A stretch of DNA of 23,408 nt from JBKPCD01 sp046727175 (GTDB taxonomy: Bacteria > Acidobacteriota > Vicinamibacteria > Vicinamibacterales > 2-12-FULL-66-21): NCBI GenBank assembly GCA_046727175.1, contig JBKPCD010000031.1, positions 1 to 23,408 of the forward strand, in the 5' to 3' direction. A program made the translations under genes and the position numbers. This document shows, one piece after another, positions 7,320 through 15,388 of this stretch (its first letter is position 1; each line of letters starts with the position of its first letter). The notes beneath the pieces are model-generated. The model did not search any database, had not been told where the DNA came from, and saw nothing but the letters and a program-made list of their open reading frames with translations.

Positions 7320-8484
7320 AAGCGATTCTGCACACCCAATACGGAGCATCCGACCTTCTCCAGTTAAGGGAGGTGGACAAACCCGCTCCCAAGGACAACG
7401 AGGTCCTGATCGCCATACACGCGACCACGGTATCGACGGGCGACTGCAATATGCGCAACTTCACGTTCGTGACCAAATCGATGCTGCCGTTCGCCAAGCT
7501 CACGTTCGGCATCCGAAAGCCTTGGAAGGCGCGCGTTCTGGGGACGGAGTTGGCCGGAGAGGTGGAGAGCACAGGTAAGGACGTAAAGAAGTTCAAGAAG
7601 GGCGATCGGTCGTCGCCTCGACCGGTATGGCCGGCGGCGGCCACGCACAGTACGCCTGCGTTCGTGAAGACGGCGCGGTAGCGCTCAAGTCGGACTCTCT
7701 GAATTGGGAGCAGGCCGTTGCCATCCCGTTTGGAGCGAACACCGCGCTGTATTTTCTCCGCGACCTGGGGAAGATCCAGGCTGGGCAGGAACTGCTGATT
7801 ATCGGTGCGTCTGGAAGCATCGGTTCGGCCGGTGTCCAGCTGGCCAAGCACTGTGGAGCATTAGTCACCGCGGTCTGCAGCGGTGCGAACGTCGATCTGG
7901 TGAAGTCCCAGGGTGCGGACCGCGTGATCGACTACACGAAGAAAGACTTCACGTCCAGGGCCGACACCTACGACCTGATATTTGACATCGTCGGCGCGAC
8001 CAGTTTTCGCCGCTGCCGACACGCGTTGAAGCCCCGCGGTATTTTTCTTCAGAACATCATGGGCCTAAGCGGCATGGTTGGAATCCTGTGGACGTCAATG
8101 GTTGGAGGCAAACAGCTTAGAGGCGGCGTCGCCATGGACAGTCCGGCGAGAATGAACGTGATCGCCGAACTTGTCGCGGCAGGCAAGCTCAGGCCGGTGA
8201 TTGATCGGAGTTTTCCCTTAGAGCGAATCGCCGAGGCCTTCAAGTACGTCGAGCAGGGGCACAAGAAGGGCAATGTCGTGATCACGGTGGCATCCATGAT
8301 GGCCATCGTCGCCACGGTCTCTGCGACGCGACCTGCGCACTCTCAGGGTCGATGCCAACAGAGACGGCGCCTGTTCTTAGAGCGTAATCGCGTCGGATGT
8401 CGACGCTTGCGGTGGGTGATGCTGACTCCACCATCGACGAGCGTCCTCCTCGCCCCACGTCATGCAATCAATTGTGTCGAGTGA
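7316..8484 (+). CDS. NAD(P)-dependent MDR-family quinone reductase-like enzyme (frameshifted at 7608; long tail)
   Basis: GTG 7316 overlaps the stop of the flavoprotein gene. The N-terminal half begins MKAILHTQYGASDLLQLREV, the GroES-like domain of zinc-independent medium-chain reductases, with the TGDCNMR loop and GTELAGEVE. The frame breaks after KKFKKGD; the next frame continues VVASTGMAGGGHAQYACV, so one G is missing from the GG at 7608-7609. The Rossmann core is LLIIGASGSIGSAGVQLAKH and the expected C-terminus GHKKGNVVITV falls near 8290. Past that the frame runs on for about 64 atypical residues and overlaps the 3' end of the kinase gene by 108 bp, so the true stop was probably lost. 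The enzyme would reduce quinones or activated alkenes with NADPH in the cytoplasm. Confidence 0.8.
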
Positions 8485-10020
8485 CTGCGCCAGCTGTCGT
8501 GCGTTCTGCGGTCGCTCTTCTGGTTTCTTGGCGAGGCAGGCCAGCACCAGGTGTTCGAGTGTCGCTGGGATCGGCAGCTCGGTTCGCTCCGATGGCGGCA
8601 CCGGCACAGCCTGCAGGTGCTGACTGATCACCTTGAGCACCGTCTCGCCGGTAAACACCTGCTGTCCAGTAAGCAGATAGTACGCCACGCATCCGAGCGC
8701 GTACAGATCGGCGCGCCCGTCGACGCTTTCGCCAAGCGCCATCTCCGGCGCCATGTAGGCCGGCGTACCCATGATCACGCCTTCGATCGTGGCCAGCGAT
8801 TGCGCGGCGCCCACTGCAGCGGTCTTCACGAGGCCGAAATCGAGCACCTTGACGAAATCCTCTCGACACCCCACCCGCCCGATGTGAATGTTGGCAGGCT
8901 TGATGTCTCGATGTACGAGACCTCGTGCGTGCGCTTCTTCGAGTGAATCACAGACCTGACGAAGAACATGCACCACACGCGGCGCCGGCATCGGGCCGTG
9001 CTGCCGAACCAGTGACTCGAGATCCATTCCCTCCAGGAACTCCATGACCAAGTAGAGGGTCTGATCCTCGGTCACCCCGAAGTCGTAGAGGTCCACCGTG
9101 TGCGCTGACTGCAGGTGCGCGGCCGCCTCCGCCTCCCGCCGGAAGCGCGCGATCGCACGCGCGGCCACGGCCGAGTCGGTGCCCCCGAGCATCTCCGGCC
9201 GGATCAACTTGATGGCGGCCGGCCTGGCCAGCATTCGATGAGAGGCCTTGTAGACCTCGCCCATGCCCCCACGGCCCAGCAGTTCGCCGAGCTGATAACT
9301 GCCCATTTCTCGCGCCTTCGCCACCTGCCGGCCGAGCGTGGTCACGACGTGCGAGATGACGACGGCGACGCCAACGAGCAGGTAGTCGGGGTAGTGCATC
9401 AGCAGTGCGTTGCTCGCCGGGCCGAAATCCCAGTAGCCCTGGGCACGGGCCCAGAGCATCCCTACCGGATTCATGGAGGCCGCGACCAGACCCGCGAGAA
9501 GGGTTTTGGTCCTGGTGCTTGGTACGATGGCCGAGAACATCAGGATGACTGCGCCGATCCAGGAGATCTGTGGAGCCACGGACAGCGTCGGGAGGATCGG
9601 CCCTGAATGAAACGTCAATCCCAGCGCAAGCGCTGTGAGGACCATGTACGCCAGACCAAGATCCAGGATTCGCTGCGGGTCTCGGTTGGCGGTCCGGGTA
9701 TAGGCAAAAAGCAGGAGCGACGCCAGCACGCTCACGGCGGCGATTGCATCGCCCATCGTCAGGCCTAGCCCCATCGACTCATCACCCTGCATCGACCGCA
9801 TGGCCAGCCGGCCCAGGATGGTTCCGACGACCCACAGGCCGGCGGCGACGAGCGACATGATGCCGAGACGGGCGGATGCTTCTCGAAGAAAATCGTCTGG
9901 GAGGGCTCGCGGCCGACCACGTGCCGCCGCTGCCTCGGCGGGGGTCGCGTCAGTCGGAGGCCGTATGAGTTTCGGAACCTGCACCACAGCGCGGGTCAGT
10001 GTACGGTCATTAGAGGTCAT
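8377..10020 (-). CDS. Membrane-anchored eukaryote-like Ser/Thr protein kinase
   Basis: From ATG 10020 the product is 547 residues; an ATG at 10131 would add 37 residues of low quality. Residues 50-230 carry six hydrophobic segments; the kinase domain starts at SYQLGELLGRGGMGEVYKAS (241-260). Visible catalytic elements are the glycine loop GRGGMG, K271 in AIKLI, HRDIKPANI (370-378), DFGLVK (394-399), and the APE motif in GTPAYMAPEMALGE. All key residues are present, so it should be active. Most bacterial kinases of this type have the kinase domain first and one membrane helix after it; here a multi-helix domain comes first, as in some Acidobacteriota and Myxococcota proteins. Its 3' end overlaps the tail of the MDR gene on the other strand. 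Confidence 0.9.
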   Translation of the reverse strand: MTSNDRTLTRAVVQVPKLIRPPTDATPAEAAAARGRPRALPDDFLREASARLGIMSLVAAGLWVVGTILGRLAMRSMQGDESMGLGLTMGDAIAAVSVLASLLLFAYTRTANRDPQRILDLGLAYMVLTALALGLTFHSGPILPTLSVAPQISWIGAVILMFSAIVPSTRTKTLLAGLVAASMNPVGMLWARAQGYWDFGPASNALLMHYPDYLLVGVAVVISHVVTTLGRQVAKAREMGSYQLGELLGRGGMGEVYKASHRMLARPAAIKLIRPEMLGGTDSAVAARAIARFRREAEAAAHLQSAHTVDLYDFGVTEDQTLYLVMEFLEGMDLESLVRQHGPMPAPRVVHVLRQVCDSLEEAHARGLVHRDIKPANIHIGRVGCREDFVKVLDFGLVKTAAVGAAQSLATIEGVIMGTPAYMAPEMALGESVDGRADLYALGCVAYYLLTGQQVFTGETVLKVISQHLQAVPVPPSERTELPIPATLEHLVLACLAKKPEERPQNARQLAQSLDTIDCMTWGEEDARRWWSQHHPPQASTSDAITL

Positions 10021-10165
10021 GAGCCTGATCAGCCTCCCCGCTCCCACGCTCCCGGTGCATCGGGGAGTTTCGAGTCTGAGCGCCTCCAGATCGACGAAAC
10101 TGTCCCTACGATTGTCCCTGCGACGCGCCAAAACAGGCGTCTACAGAGCGAACGACAGCCCGCTC

Positions 10166-10376
10166 CTAGATTGGGGAAATAGAAGATGTTGGTTGCGTGC
10201 CCCCGCAACCAATTTGAGCAACAGCAGCCAGCGTTGAAGCCCGCCCGCTGGTTGCTGCTGCCATCATTGATTCCAGATCCCCGAACACCATCAGCTGTCC
10301 GTCGCGGAATCACTATCTTTTCGATGAAGCCGCGTAGCGCCGACCGGGCGGCCTCACGTCCGGCTGATTTCCCCAC
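10166..10376 (-). pseudogene. Serine-recombinase C-terminal remnant
   Basis: The minus strand encodes KSAGREAARSALRGFIEKI followed by VIP, the conserved C-terminal helix of large serine recombinases (family text of the type R-E-A-A-R-x-A-L-R-G-F-I-x-K-I-V-I-P). A one-base shift then restores GQLMVFGDLESMMAAATSGR, ASTLAAVAQIGCGG and TQPTSSISPI, ending at TAG 10168-10166. The catalytic and zinc-ribbon parts are missing here. A complementary N-terminal piece lies at 13950-14356 on the same strand. The segment also has a strong hairpin potential (CAGCAGCCAGCG against CGCTGGTTGCTGCTG at 10219-10258). Confidence 0.6.
10186..10208 (+). repeat. 23-bp direct repeat, right copy
   Basis: ATGTTGGTTGCG-T-GCCCCCGCAA, 22 of 23 bases identical to 531-553. 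This copy extends to CCAA, so that TTGGTTGCG and CGCAACCAA form a perfect 9-bp hairpin around TGCCCC. It lies in the recombinase tail. Confidence 0.6.
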
Positions 10377-10450
10377 CCTCTTCAGGCCGCGCCGCCTATT
10401 GAGCGGACCACGCGATCAGGACACTCGCGGACAAGGTTGCGCCTTGCATG

Positions 10451-12346
10451 TCACTTTGCGTCAAATCGCGGTAATTGCGGCAACCCGACGCGGTTGACCA
10501 GCAGCGTAAAACGAGGTTCTGCCCGCACGCTGGCAAATGCGGGGGTGACTCGCAAAAGACTCAACGTGGGCGACCGTTCTGCGAACGCCTTCTCGAGCCA
10601 TTCGAGCGTCCGATCTTTCTCGCTGAGCCCGCCGTAAATGAGCGCGATGTTGAACGGAGAGACATAACGCTCGGTCGAACGATGACGTAACGCATCGAGT
10701 AGCTTCAACGCCGCCTCCCTGTTGCCCTGAAGCGCGTATGCCAGACCGAGTTCGGCTGTTGCGCGGGGGCTTCCATCGGACAGACTGATAGCCTTCTGCA
10801 ACTCCGGAATTGCGTCGGCGTACCTGCCTCTCATGACGTCGATCTCTCCGAGCCGGAAATGCGCATGGGCGAAATTTGCGTCCATCTCCAGCGTCTTTCG
10901 GACCTGCTTGACGCCTTCGTCATATCGCCGTGCAACGGACAGAACGAAGCCCAGATTCGCGTTGATCACGAGCGAGAGTGGGTCGAGCTTTCGTGCACGC
11001 TCGACCTGCTCGAGCGCTTCATCGAAACGGTCTTGCCACATGAGGCTCATCCCGTACCAGTGATGCGCGTTGGCGTAGTTCGCGTTCAGGTCAATCGCTC
11101 GCTTGAACTCCTGTTCCGCGCCCTTCCAGTCGCGGTCGTAATTGAACTTGACCATGCCCAATGTGCCATGCGGTTCCGCGAGCGTACTGTCGATTTGCAG
11201 CGCTCGATCGGCTGCCGCTCTCGCTTTCGGGTACGCGTCCGTCGGTGCGAGGAATTCTTGCAGTGCCTCCGGTAACGAGAGAGAGAAGTACGAATCCGCG
11301 AGACCCGCATACGCCGCCGCGAATTGAGAGTCTCGTTCTATTGCCTGTTGGAACGAGGCCATCGCCTTGAGGGTAGTGGCTTCCGTTCTCCGGCCCCAGT
11401 AATATCGACCCATCAGGTAAGCTTCGTGCGCGTCGCTGTCGATCGGCCGCACGCTGGCCAGGCGCGACTGCTCCTGGGGCGTCAGCGTGATCCGAATCGC
11501 CTCGGAGATCTCTCGCGCGAGCTGACCTTGTACGACGACGACATCGCCCAGGGGCCGGTCATAGCGTTCCGCCATCAGGTGCTTCTCCGGATTCACCTGA
11601 ATCACCTGCGCGGTCACGCGCACACGCCCCCCCGACCGTACCACCGTCCCCTCGACCACAGCCTCGACATTCAACTCTCGCGCAATCTCGGCCAACGTCT
11701 TCGAGGTGCGCTTGAATAGCATGGAAGATGTCCGCGAAATTACGCGTAACGCGCTGATTCGGCCGAGCTGGGTGATCAGCTCGTCGGTAATGCCGTCCGC
11801 AAAGTAGTCCTCTGCAGGATCCCCGGAAAGATTTTCGAGCGGCAGGACGGCGAGCGAGCGAATCGGCTCGTTTGGCGAAGCACCGGCAACCCTGCTCCGA
11901 GAAACCGTGTACAAGTAGCCGAGCCCGCACACGGTCAGTATCGCAATCCCCATGGCTGCCACCTTGAGCCGCGGCACTAGCCAGGTGTGGGTGTCGTTGA
12001 GCCCCGTCTTTGGTTCTGTGGGCGCAATCGTCCGCACATCACCGACAAACCGGTATCCGCGTTTCGGCACCGTCACGATGAGTTCCCCGGCCGTCTCACC
12101 CAGCGCACGGCGCAGACGAGAAATGTTCTCGGCCAGTGCCGACTCTTCGACGAAAGTCCCGGGCCAGAGCTGACGGATGAACTCGTCTTTTTCAATCAAT
12201 TGCCCGTGCCGCTCCACGAGGAGCACAAGGGTGTTGAACACCTTTGGCGTCATCGAAACAGGCACGCCCTTGCAGAGAAGCAACTGATTCACGGGATCGA
12301 GTCGGAACTCTCCGAACTCGTAGACGGATTTCTCCGAAGCGTCCAT
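10451..12346 (-). CDS. CadC-type winged-helix regulator with TolB-like and TPR domains
   Basis: ATG 12346 is chosen because the domain starts VYEFGEFRLDPVNQLLLCKG at once; longer versions up to 12628 run through the upstream promoter region. The 631-residue product has an OmpR/CadC winged helix (about 8-103, with ENISRLRRALG and VPKRGYRFVG as the recognition region and wing), one membrane helix (127-147), a TolB/FlgO-like N-domain (IRSLAVLPLENLSGDPAEDY, then ITDELITQLG), and at least eight TPR-like repeats from about 290 to 610. It is therefore a membrane-bound transcription factor that senses through its periplasmic TPR part. It is divergent from the MauG-like gene 122 bp away, its most likely target. 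Confidence 0.9.
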   Translation of the reverse strand: MDASEKSVYEFGEFRLDPVNQLLLCKGVPVSMTPKVFNTLVLLVERHGQLIEKDEFIRQLWPGTFVEESALAENISRLRRALGETAGELIVTVPKRGYRFVGDVRTIAPTEPKTGLNDTHTWLVPRLKVAAMGIAILTVCGLGYLYTVSRSRVAGASPNEPIRSLAVLPLENLSGDPAEDYFADGITDELITQLGRISALRVISRTSSMLFKRTSKTLAEIARELNVEAVVEGTVVRSGGRVRVTAQVIQVNPEKHLMAERYDRPLGDVVVVQGQLAREISEAIRITLTPQEQSRLASVRPIDSDAHEAYLMGRYYWGRRTEATTLKAMASFQQAIERDSQFAAAYAGLADSYFSLSLPEALQEFLAPTDAYPKARAAADRALQIDSTLAEPHGTLGMVKFNYDRDWKGAEQEFKRAIDLNANYANAHHWYGMSLMWQDRFDEALEQVERARKLDPLSLVINANLGFVLSVARRYDEGVKQVRKTLEMDANFAHAHFRLGEIDVMRGRYADAIPELQKAISLSDGSPRATAELGLAYALQGNREAALKLLDALRHRSTERYVSPFNIALIYGGLSEKDRTLEWLEKAFAERSPTLSLLRVTPAFASVRAEPRFTLLVNRVGLPQLPRFDAK

Positions 12347-12468
12347 GGTCTTGACGCGGATTGTGAGGATTCTACAAGGAAAAATCCAACCGTCTGTTAA
12401 GACTTCCTTCCCCCTGCCGCGTAGCTTTGCCCAAAGCCGTAAGCATGGTCCATCCAGGAGAAAAGACG
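12347..12468. promoter_or_regulatory. Divergent intergenic region between the TPR regulator and the MauG-like gene
   Basis: These 122 bp must hold the promoters of both genes. GGATT and AATCC form a short inverted repeat at about 12367-12388. The ribosome-binding site AGGAG (12456-12460) serves ATG 12469. No consensus -10/-35 pair stands out. Confidence 0.4.
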
Positions 12469-13854
12469 ATGAAACGAACGACTCTGGAAGGAAAGGCCTG
12501 GCCATGGCCGATCGCGGTGGCGTGCGTGCTCGGTTGGGGGACGACCTTCGGCCTTCGGGCCGTGTCGGTCGACCCTCGTGGCCAGACATCGGATCAGAAC
12601 GTTCTTCCAATGGGAAACGGCGGGCCACTGGAGTGCGAGAGCGCTCCGTGCAACGATGTCGCTCTCGGGCGGATAGCGTTCAACACCCGAAGGCTCAAAG
12701 ATTTGGGCGGCAATGGCCGCGCCTGCGCGGATTGTCACATGCCGGAAGGCGGTACGTTCCAACTGACGCCCGACCAGGCGCGGCTGCGGTTCGAGGCACT
12801 GGTGGCAAGGCGGCAGCACGATTCGAGGGCCGACGATCCACTCTTCCGGCCCATCGACGCCGACGATTTTCGCGTGAATGGCGATGCCGCGAGCGACTAC
12901 TCCAACCTGACTCAGCTCGGTCTTATCCGTATCACGCTGCCCCTGCCCCCGAACGTGAAACTCGTCGACCCGAAAACCAACCAGCCATCGGACGAACAAT
13001 TTGCGGATGTCTGGCGCGCCGTCCCGAGCCTGATGAACGTGCGAATCACCGGAGCCGACGGCCTTCCGCCCTTCGCACCTCGCGGACCGAATCTCGCAGG
13101 TGGCTATCAATGGGATGGACGATTCGAGACGCTGCAGGAACAGGCGCTTCAGGCCATGCTCGCGCACGCCCAGATCGATCGTCTACCGACTCGACAACTG
13201 CTCGATCGGATTGCCGCGTTTCAAGAAACCATCTTCTCGTCCGAAGAGGTTCGATCGCTTGCGATCGCGATGGAGACCGGCATGCCGCTTCCGGACCCGG
13301 ATCCGGCGTTGACTCCGCTCGAGCAGGCGGGCAAAGCAGTCTTCATCCGGGCCTGCGCGCAGTGTCATGGAAACGATCGCGACCATCCCAGTCAATCCAC
13401 GCCGGTGAATCAGGTGTTCTCCACCACGACCCCGGCTGCACTCGTGCGGTACCACACCATCCGGAGTACGTGTCCCAGGCCTGCGGGGTTTGGATTCGCT
13501 GAGTGTTCGCCGCAGATGATGAAAAACGTCCGCACGTATGAGATCACAGCGGGTACTACGAGGACGCGCATGACCACGAGCGATCCGGGACGAGGGCTGC
13601 TCACGGGCAATGCAACGGACTTCGGCGTCTTCGACATTCCCCAACTGCGCGGGATCTCGAGGACCGCTCCGTACTTCCACAACAACAGTGCCGCGACCTT
13701 GGAGGAGATGCTGGATTTCTACGACGCGTTCTTCCGGCTCGTCATTCAGAACAACCCGAAGGCCCCGATCCTGACGACGGACGGAACCCATATCGATCGT
13801 CTGCCGACGCCGGCCGAACGCGAGGCGCTTCTGGCTTACCTGCGTAGGCTGTAA
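12469..13854 (+). CDS. MauG/CcpA-like dihaem cytochrome c peroxidase
   Basis: ATG 12469 lies 8 bases after AGGAG. The 461-residue product starts with a basic end and a hydrophobic stretch WPIAVACVLGWGTTFGL (12-28), a signal peptide or anchor. Two covalent haem sites are visible: CADCH (86-90) and CAQCH (296-300). The C-terminal ISRTAPYFHNNSAATLEEML matches the conserved loop of MauG/cytochrome c peroxidases. It would act in the periplasm, reducing peroxide with electrons from a c-type cytochrome or oxidising a protein substrate; which cannot be told. A further cysteine pair (C56, C61) sits before the first haem. It is probably controlled by the divergent membrane regulator. Confidence 0.9.
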   Translation: MKRTTLEGKAWPWPIAVACVLGWGTTFGLRAVSVDPRGQTSDQNVLPMGNGGPLECESAPCNDVALGRIAFNTRRLKDLGGNGRACADCHMPEGGTFQLTPDQARLRFEALVARRQHDSRADDPLFRPIDADDFRVNGDAASDYSNLTQLGLIRITLPLPPNVKLVDPKTNQPSDEQFADVWRAVPSLMNVRITGADGLPPFAPRGPNLAGGYQWDGRFETLQEQALQAMLAHAQIDRLPTRQLLDRIAAFQETIFSSEEVRSLAIAMETGMPLPDPDPALTPLEQAGKAVFIRACAQCHGNDRDHPSQSTPVNQVFSTTTPAALVRYHTIRSTCPRPAGFGFAECSPQMMKNVRTYEITAGTTRTRMTTSDPGRGLLTGNATDFGVFDIPQLRGISRTAPYFHNNSAATLEEMLDFYDAFFRLVIQNNPKAPILTTDGTHIDRLPTPAEREALLAYLRRL

Positions 13855-13949
13855 CCGAAGGGCGGAACTCAGAGACGTTCGCACCGAGCAGGAGGCGGAT
13901 TCGGTATTTGTCCACAAGGCTGGGGAATGTCGGCCGACTCGATGAGGCG

Positions 13950-14356
13950 CTACCCGTTGCTCGACTTCCGGTCGAGGGATCGTTAGCTTGTTCGTGCAGG
14001 TGCCACGGCCACGAGCACCGAAGCATCCGAGCTGCTCGCGCGAATAGATGATGAAGCCGGCGCCGCACTCGCCGCACTTTGTGAGGCTCGAGAACAGGTA
14101 CTTCGGCCGCCGGAACTGGTTAAAGCGCCTGCCCTCCTCGGCGGCGGTCTTCCACTTCCGCTGAACGCTCGCGTACCGCGCCTGCACGGCCTGCCACAGT
14201 TCATCGTCGATGATCCGAAGTCAGCGTGGTCCGAGTACTCACGTTCGATGTGCCAGCCTGGCGCTGCGCGAACTCGCGGCACACGCGGAACTGGTCAGCG
14301 ATCGAGGCGTCGCGCTGGTTCTCGGATGAGTAGCGGGCGTAGATGGCGACTTTCAT
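13950..14356 (-). pseudogene. Large serine recombinase, internally deleted
   Basis: ATG 14356 starts MKVAIYARYSSENQRDASIA, the resolvase-type catalytic N-terminus with the active serine (R-Y-S-S), then CREFAQRQ. A missing G at 14257-14258 shifts the frame, after which GWHIEREYSDHADFG follows. The next text, DDELWQAVQARYASVQRKW, belongs to the segment before the zinc ribbon, so about 250-300 residues are missing. The zinc ribbon KCGECGAGF and GCFGARGRGTCTNKLTI is intact with its four cysteines, and homology ends near EVEQRV (about 13950). It cannot be active. Its start overlaps the small upstream gene (ATGA). The missing C-terminus may be the piece at 10166-10376. Confidence 0.8.
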
Positions 14357-14562
14357 TCGCGATCCTCATCGAAGAACCAATCGGAGTTCGTGACTGACTG
14401 CTCGAACATCTCGCGGGCTGCCTGCCGCGCCAGCAACCGAATGAGCGCCAGGAGCGCCGCATCCGTCTGCGCATCCGCATCGATCGGTCCGTCGTTCGCG
14501 TTCGGAGCGACATCGGCCGTTCGCGTCGGCAGCCAGAGACCTGATCGCTTTCGTCCACGCAT
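14353..14562 (-). CDS. Small protein upstream of the serine recombinase
   Basis: ATG 14562 to TGA 14355-14353 gives 69 residues: MRGRKRSGLWLPTRT, an acidic stretch, then LLALIRLLARQAAREMFEQS and a short acidic end. It overlaps the recombinase start by ATGA, so the two were translated together. Small genes with an L-x-R-L-L-A-R-Q-A-A-R-E helix often precede recombinases of this type, from memory; function is unknown, perhaps a directionality or regulatory factor. It appears intact although its partner is broken. Confidence 0.7.
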   Translation of the reverse strand: MRGRKRSGLWLPTRTADVAPNANDGPIDADAQTDAALLALIRLLARQAAREMFEQSVTNSDWFFDEDRE

Positions 14563-14768
14563 GATAACCCCGCGTTGACCAGCAACGACCAACTGTTGTT
14601 GTTGAATCAACTCGAGGCTCGCCGCTCCGCCCTGAGAACGGAGCGGCCGTTTGCGCGCGGACGATACCGACCATGTAGACGCGCATCGTACCGCCGAGCC
14701 TGACGCCGTGCGGCCCGCGATCACCGATCGCCCGCACGGTTGGTCTCCGCGCCAGCGGCGCAGGACGA

Positions 14769-15183
14769 GTGCAGGTGTGGCGCGAGGTGATGGTCACGAC
14801 GCGTCATGCGCCCTGCACCGGAGGGCGAGCGCTCCTGAGGAGGAACCCGCGCGAGGTGCGTCTGTCGTTGGGGAGTTCCGGTAGGTGTCGGTCGGCGCCA
14901 ACCGCTGCGACTGCCCTGAGGGCGAGCTCGTGTGTGGTGAGCGGTCTCTCGTGCTGTGTCGCGCTCGTCAGATGACTATGGGTCGATACTGACGAGCGGG
15001 ACCGTCCAAGCCGAGTGATCCGACGCCGCAACTATTGGTTGCTCGCTCTCGTGCTCCTGAGGGCGACGAGAGAGAAGCAGCCTCCAAGGGCCTGAGACCG
15101 CAAGGAGGGACGTGGCGACCGAGCCGCCACGAACGAGATGAGGTGAAGGTAGGCCTGTCGGCGCCGGCTGTCATTACCCCTAC
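14769..15183 (+). ncRNA. Candidate large structured non-coding RNA
   Basis: No credible protein frame lies in 14563-15288. Within it, consecutive perfect stems are visible: GTGCAGG/CCTGCAC (14769-14818); GGAAC/GTTCC (14832-14879); ACCGCT/AGCGGT (14901-14945), enclosing GCCC-tga-GGGC; CGCTCGTCAG/CTGACGAGCG (14962-14998, 10 bp, 17-nt loop); GCAAC-tattg-GTTGC (15028-15042); CTCTCGT/ACGAGAG (15046-15072), extended inside by four pairs; CCTCC/GGAGG (15081-15108); CGTGGCG-accgagc-CGCCACG (15111-15131); and GTAGG/CCTAC (15149-15183). One inner pair (15055-15062) is U-G on the plus strand and A-C on the minus, slightly favouring plus. It resembles no RNA family I can name; group II intron domain V was looked for and not seen. 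Confidence 0.45.
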
Positions 15184-15388
15184 TGTTTAGGTTCGTCGTC
15201 AGCCCACACCCGGGGCGGGGCGGCATGTGATCGCTTGTGCGCGCCGATTGTCTGCGCTAGTACTGCCAACGCCCAGTTGTGATGTCAGATGTCCGCCGTA
15301 CAATTCGGCTTGGCTGGCTGGAGGCGGGTATACGTCGTGCTGTGCTTGGTACTGGTCAGCGCTATGACCCAGTCACAAGGAGCGACCG

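Noticed and set aside
10186..10212. GCCCCCGCAACCA resembles the 3' end of initiator tRNA
   Set aside because: No T-arm or body precedes it; the sequence is explained as the coding end of the recombinase remnant, and the match is only 13 bases.
12345..13502. A 385-codon plus-strand frame overlapping the MauG-like gene
   Set aside because: It is an out-of-frame shadow, rich in Arg and Ser, while the other frame has two haem motifs and a conserved C-terminus.
14769..15183. Group II intron
   Set aside because: No domain V-like hairpin with GAAA loop, no GUGYG start in a suitable place and no reverse-transcriptase gene nearby.
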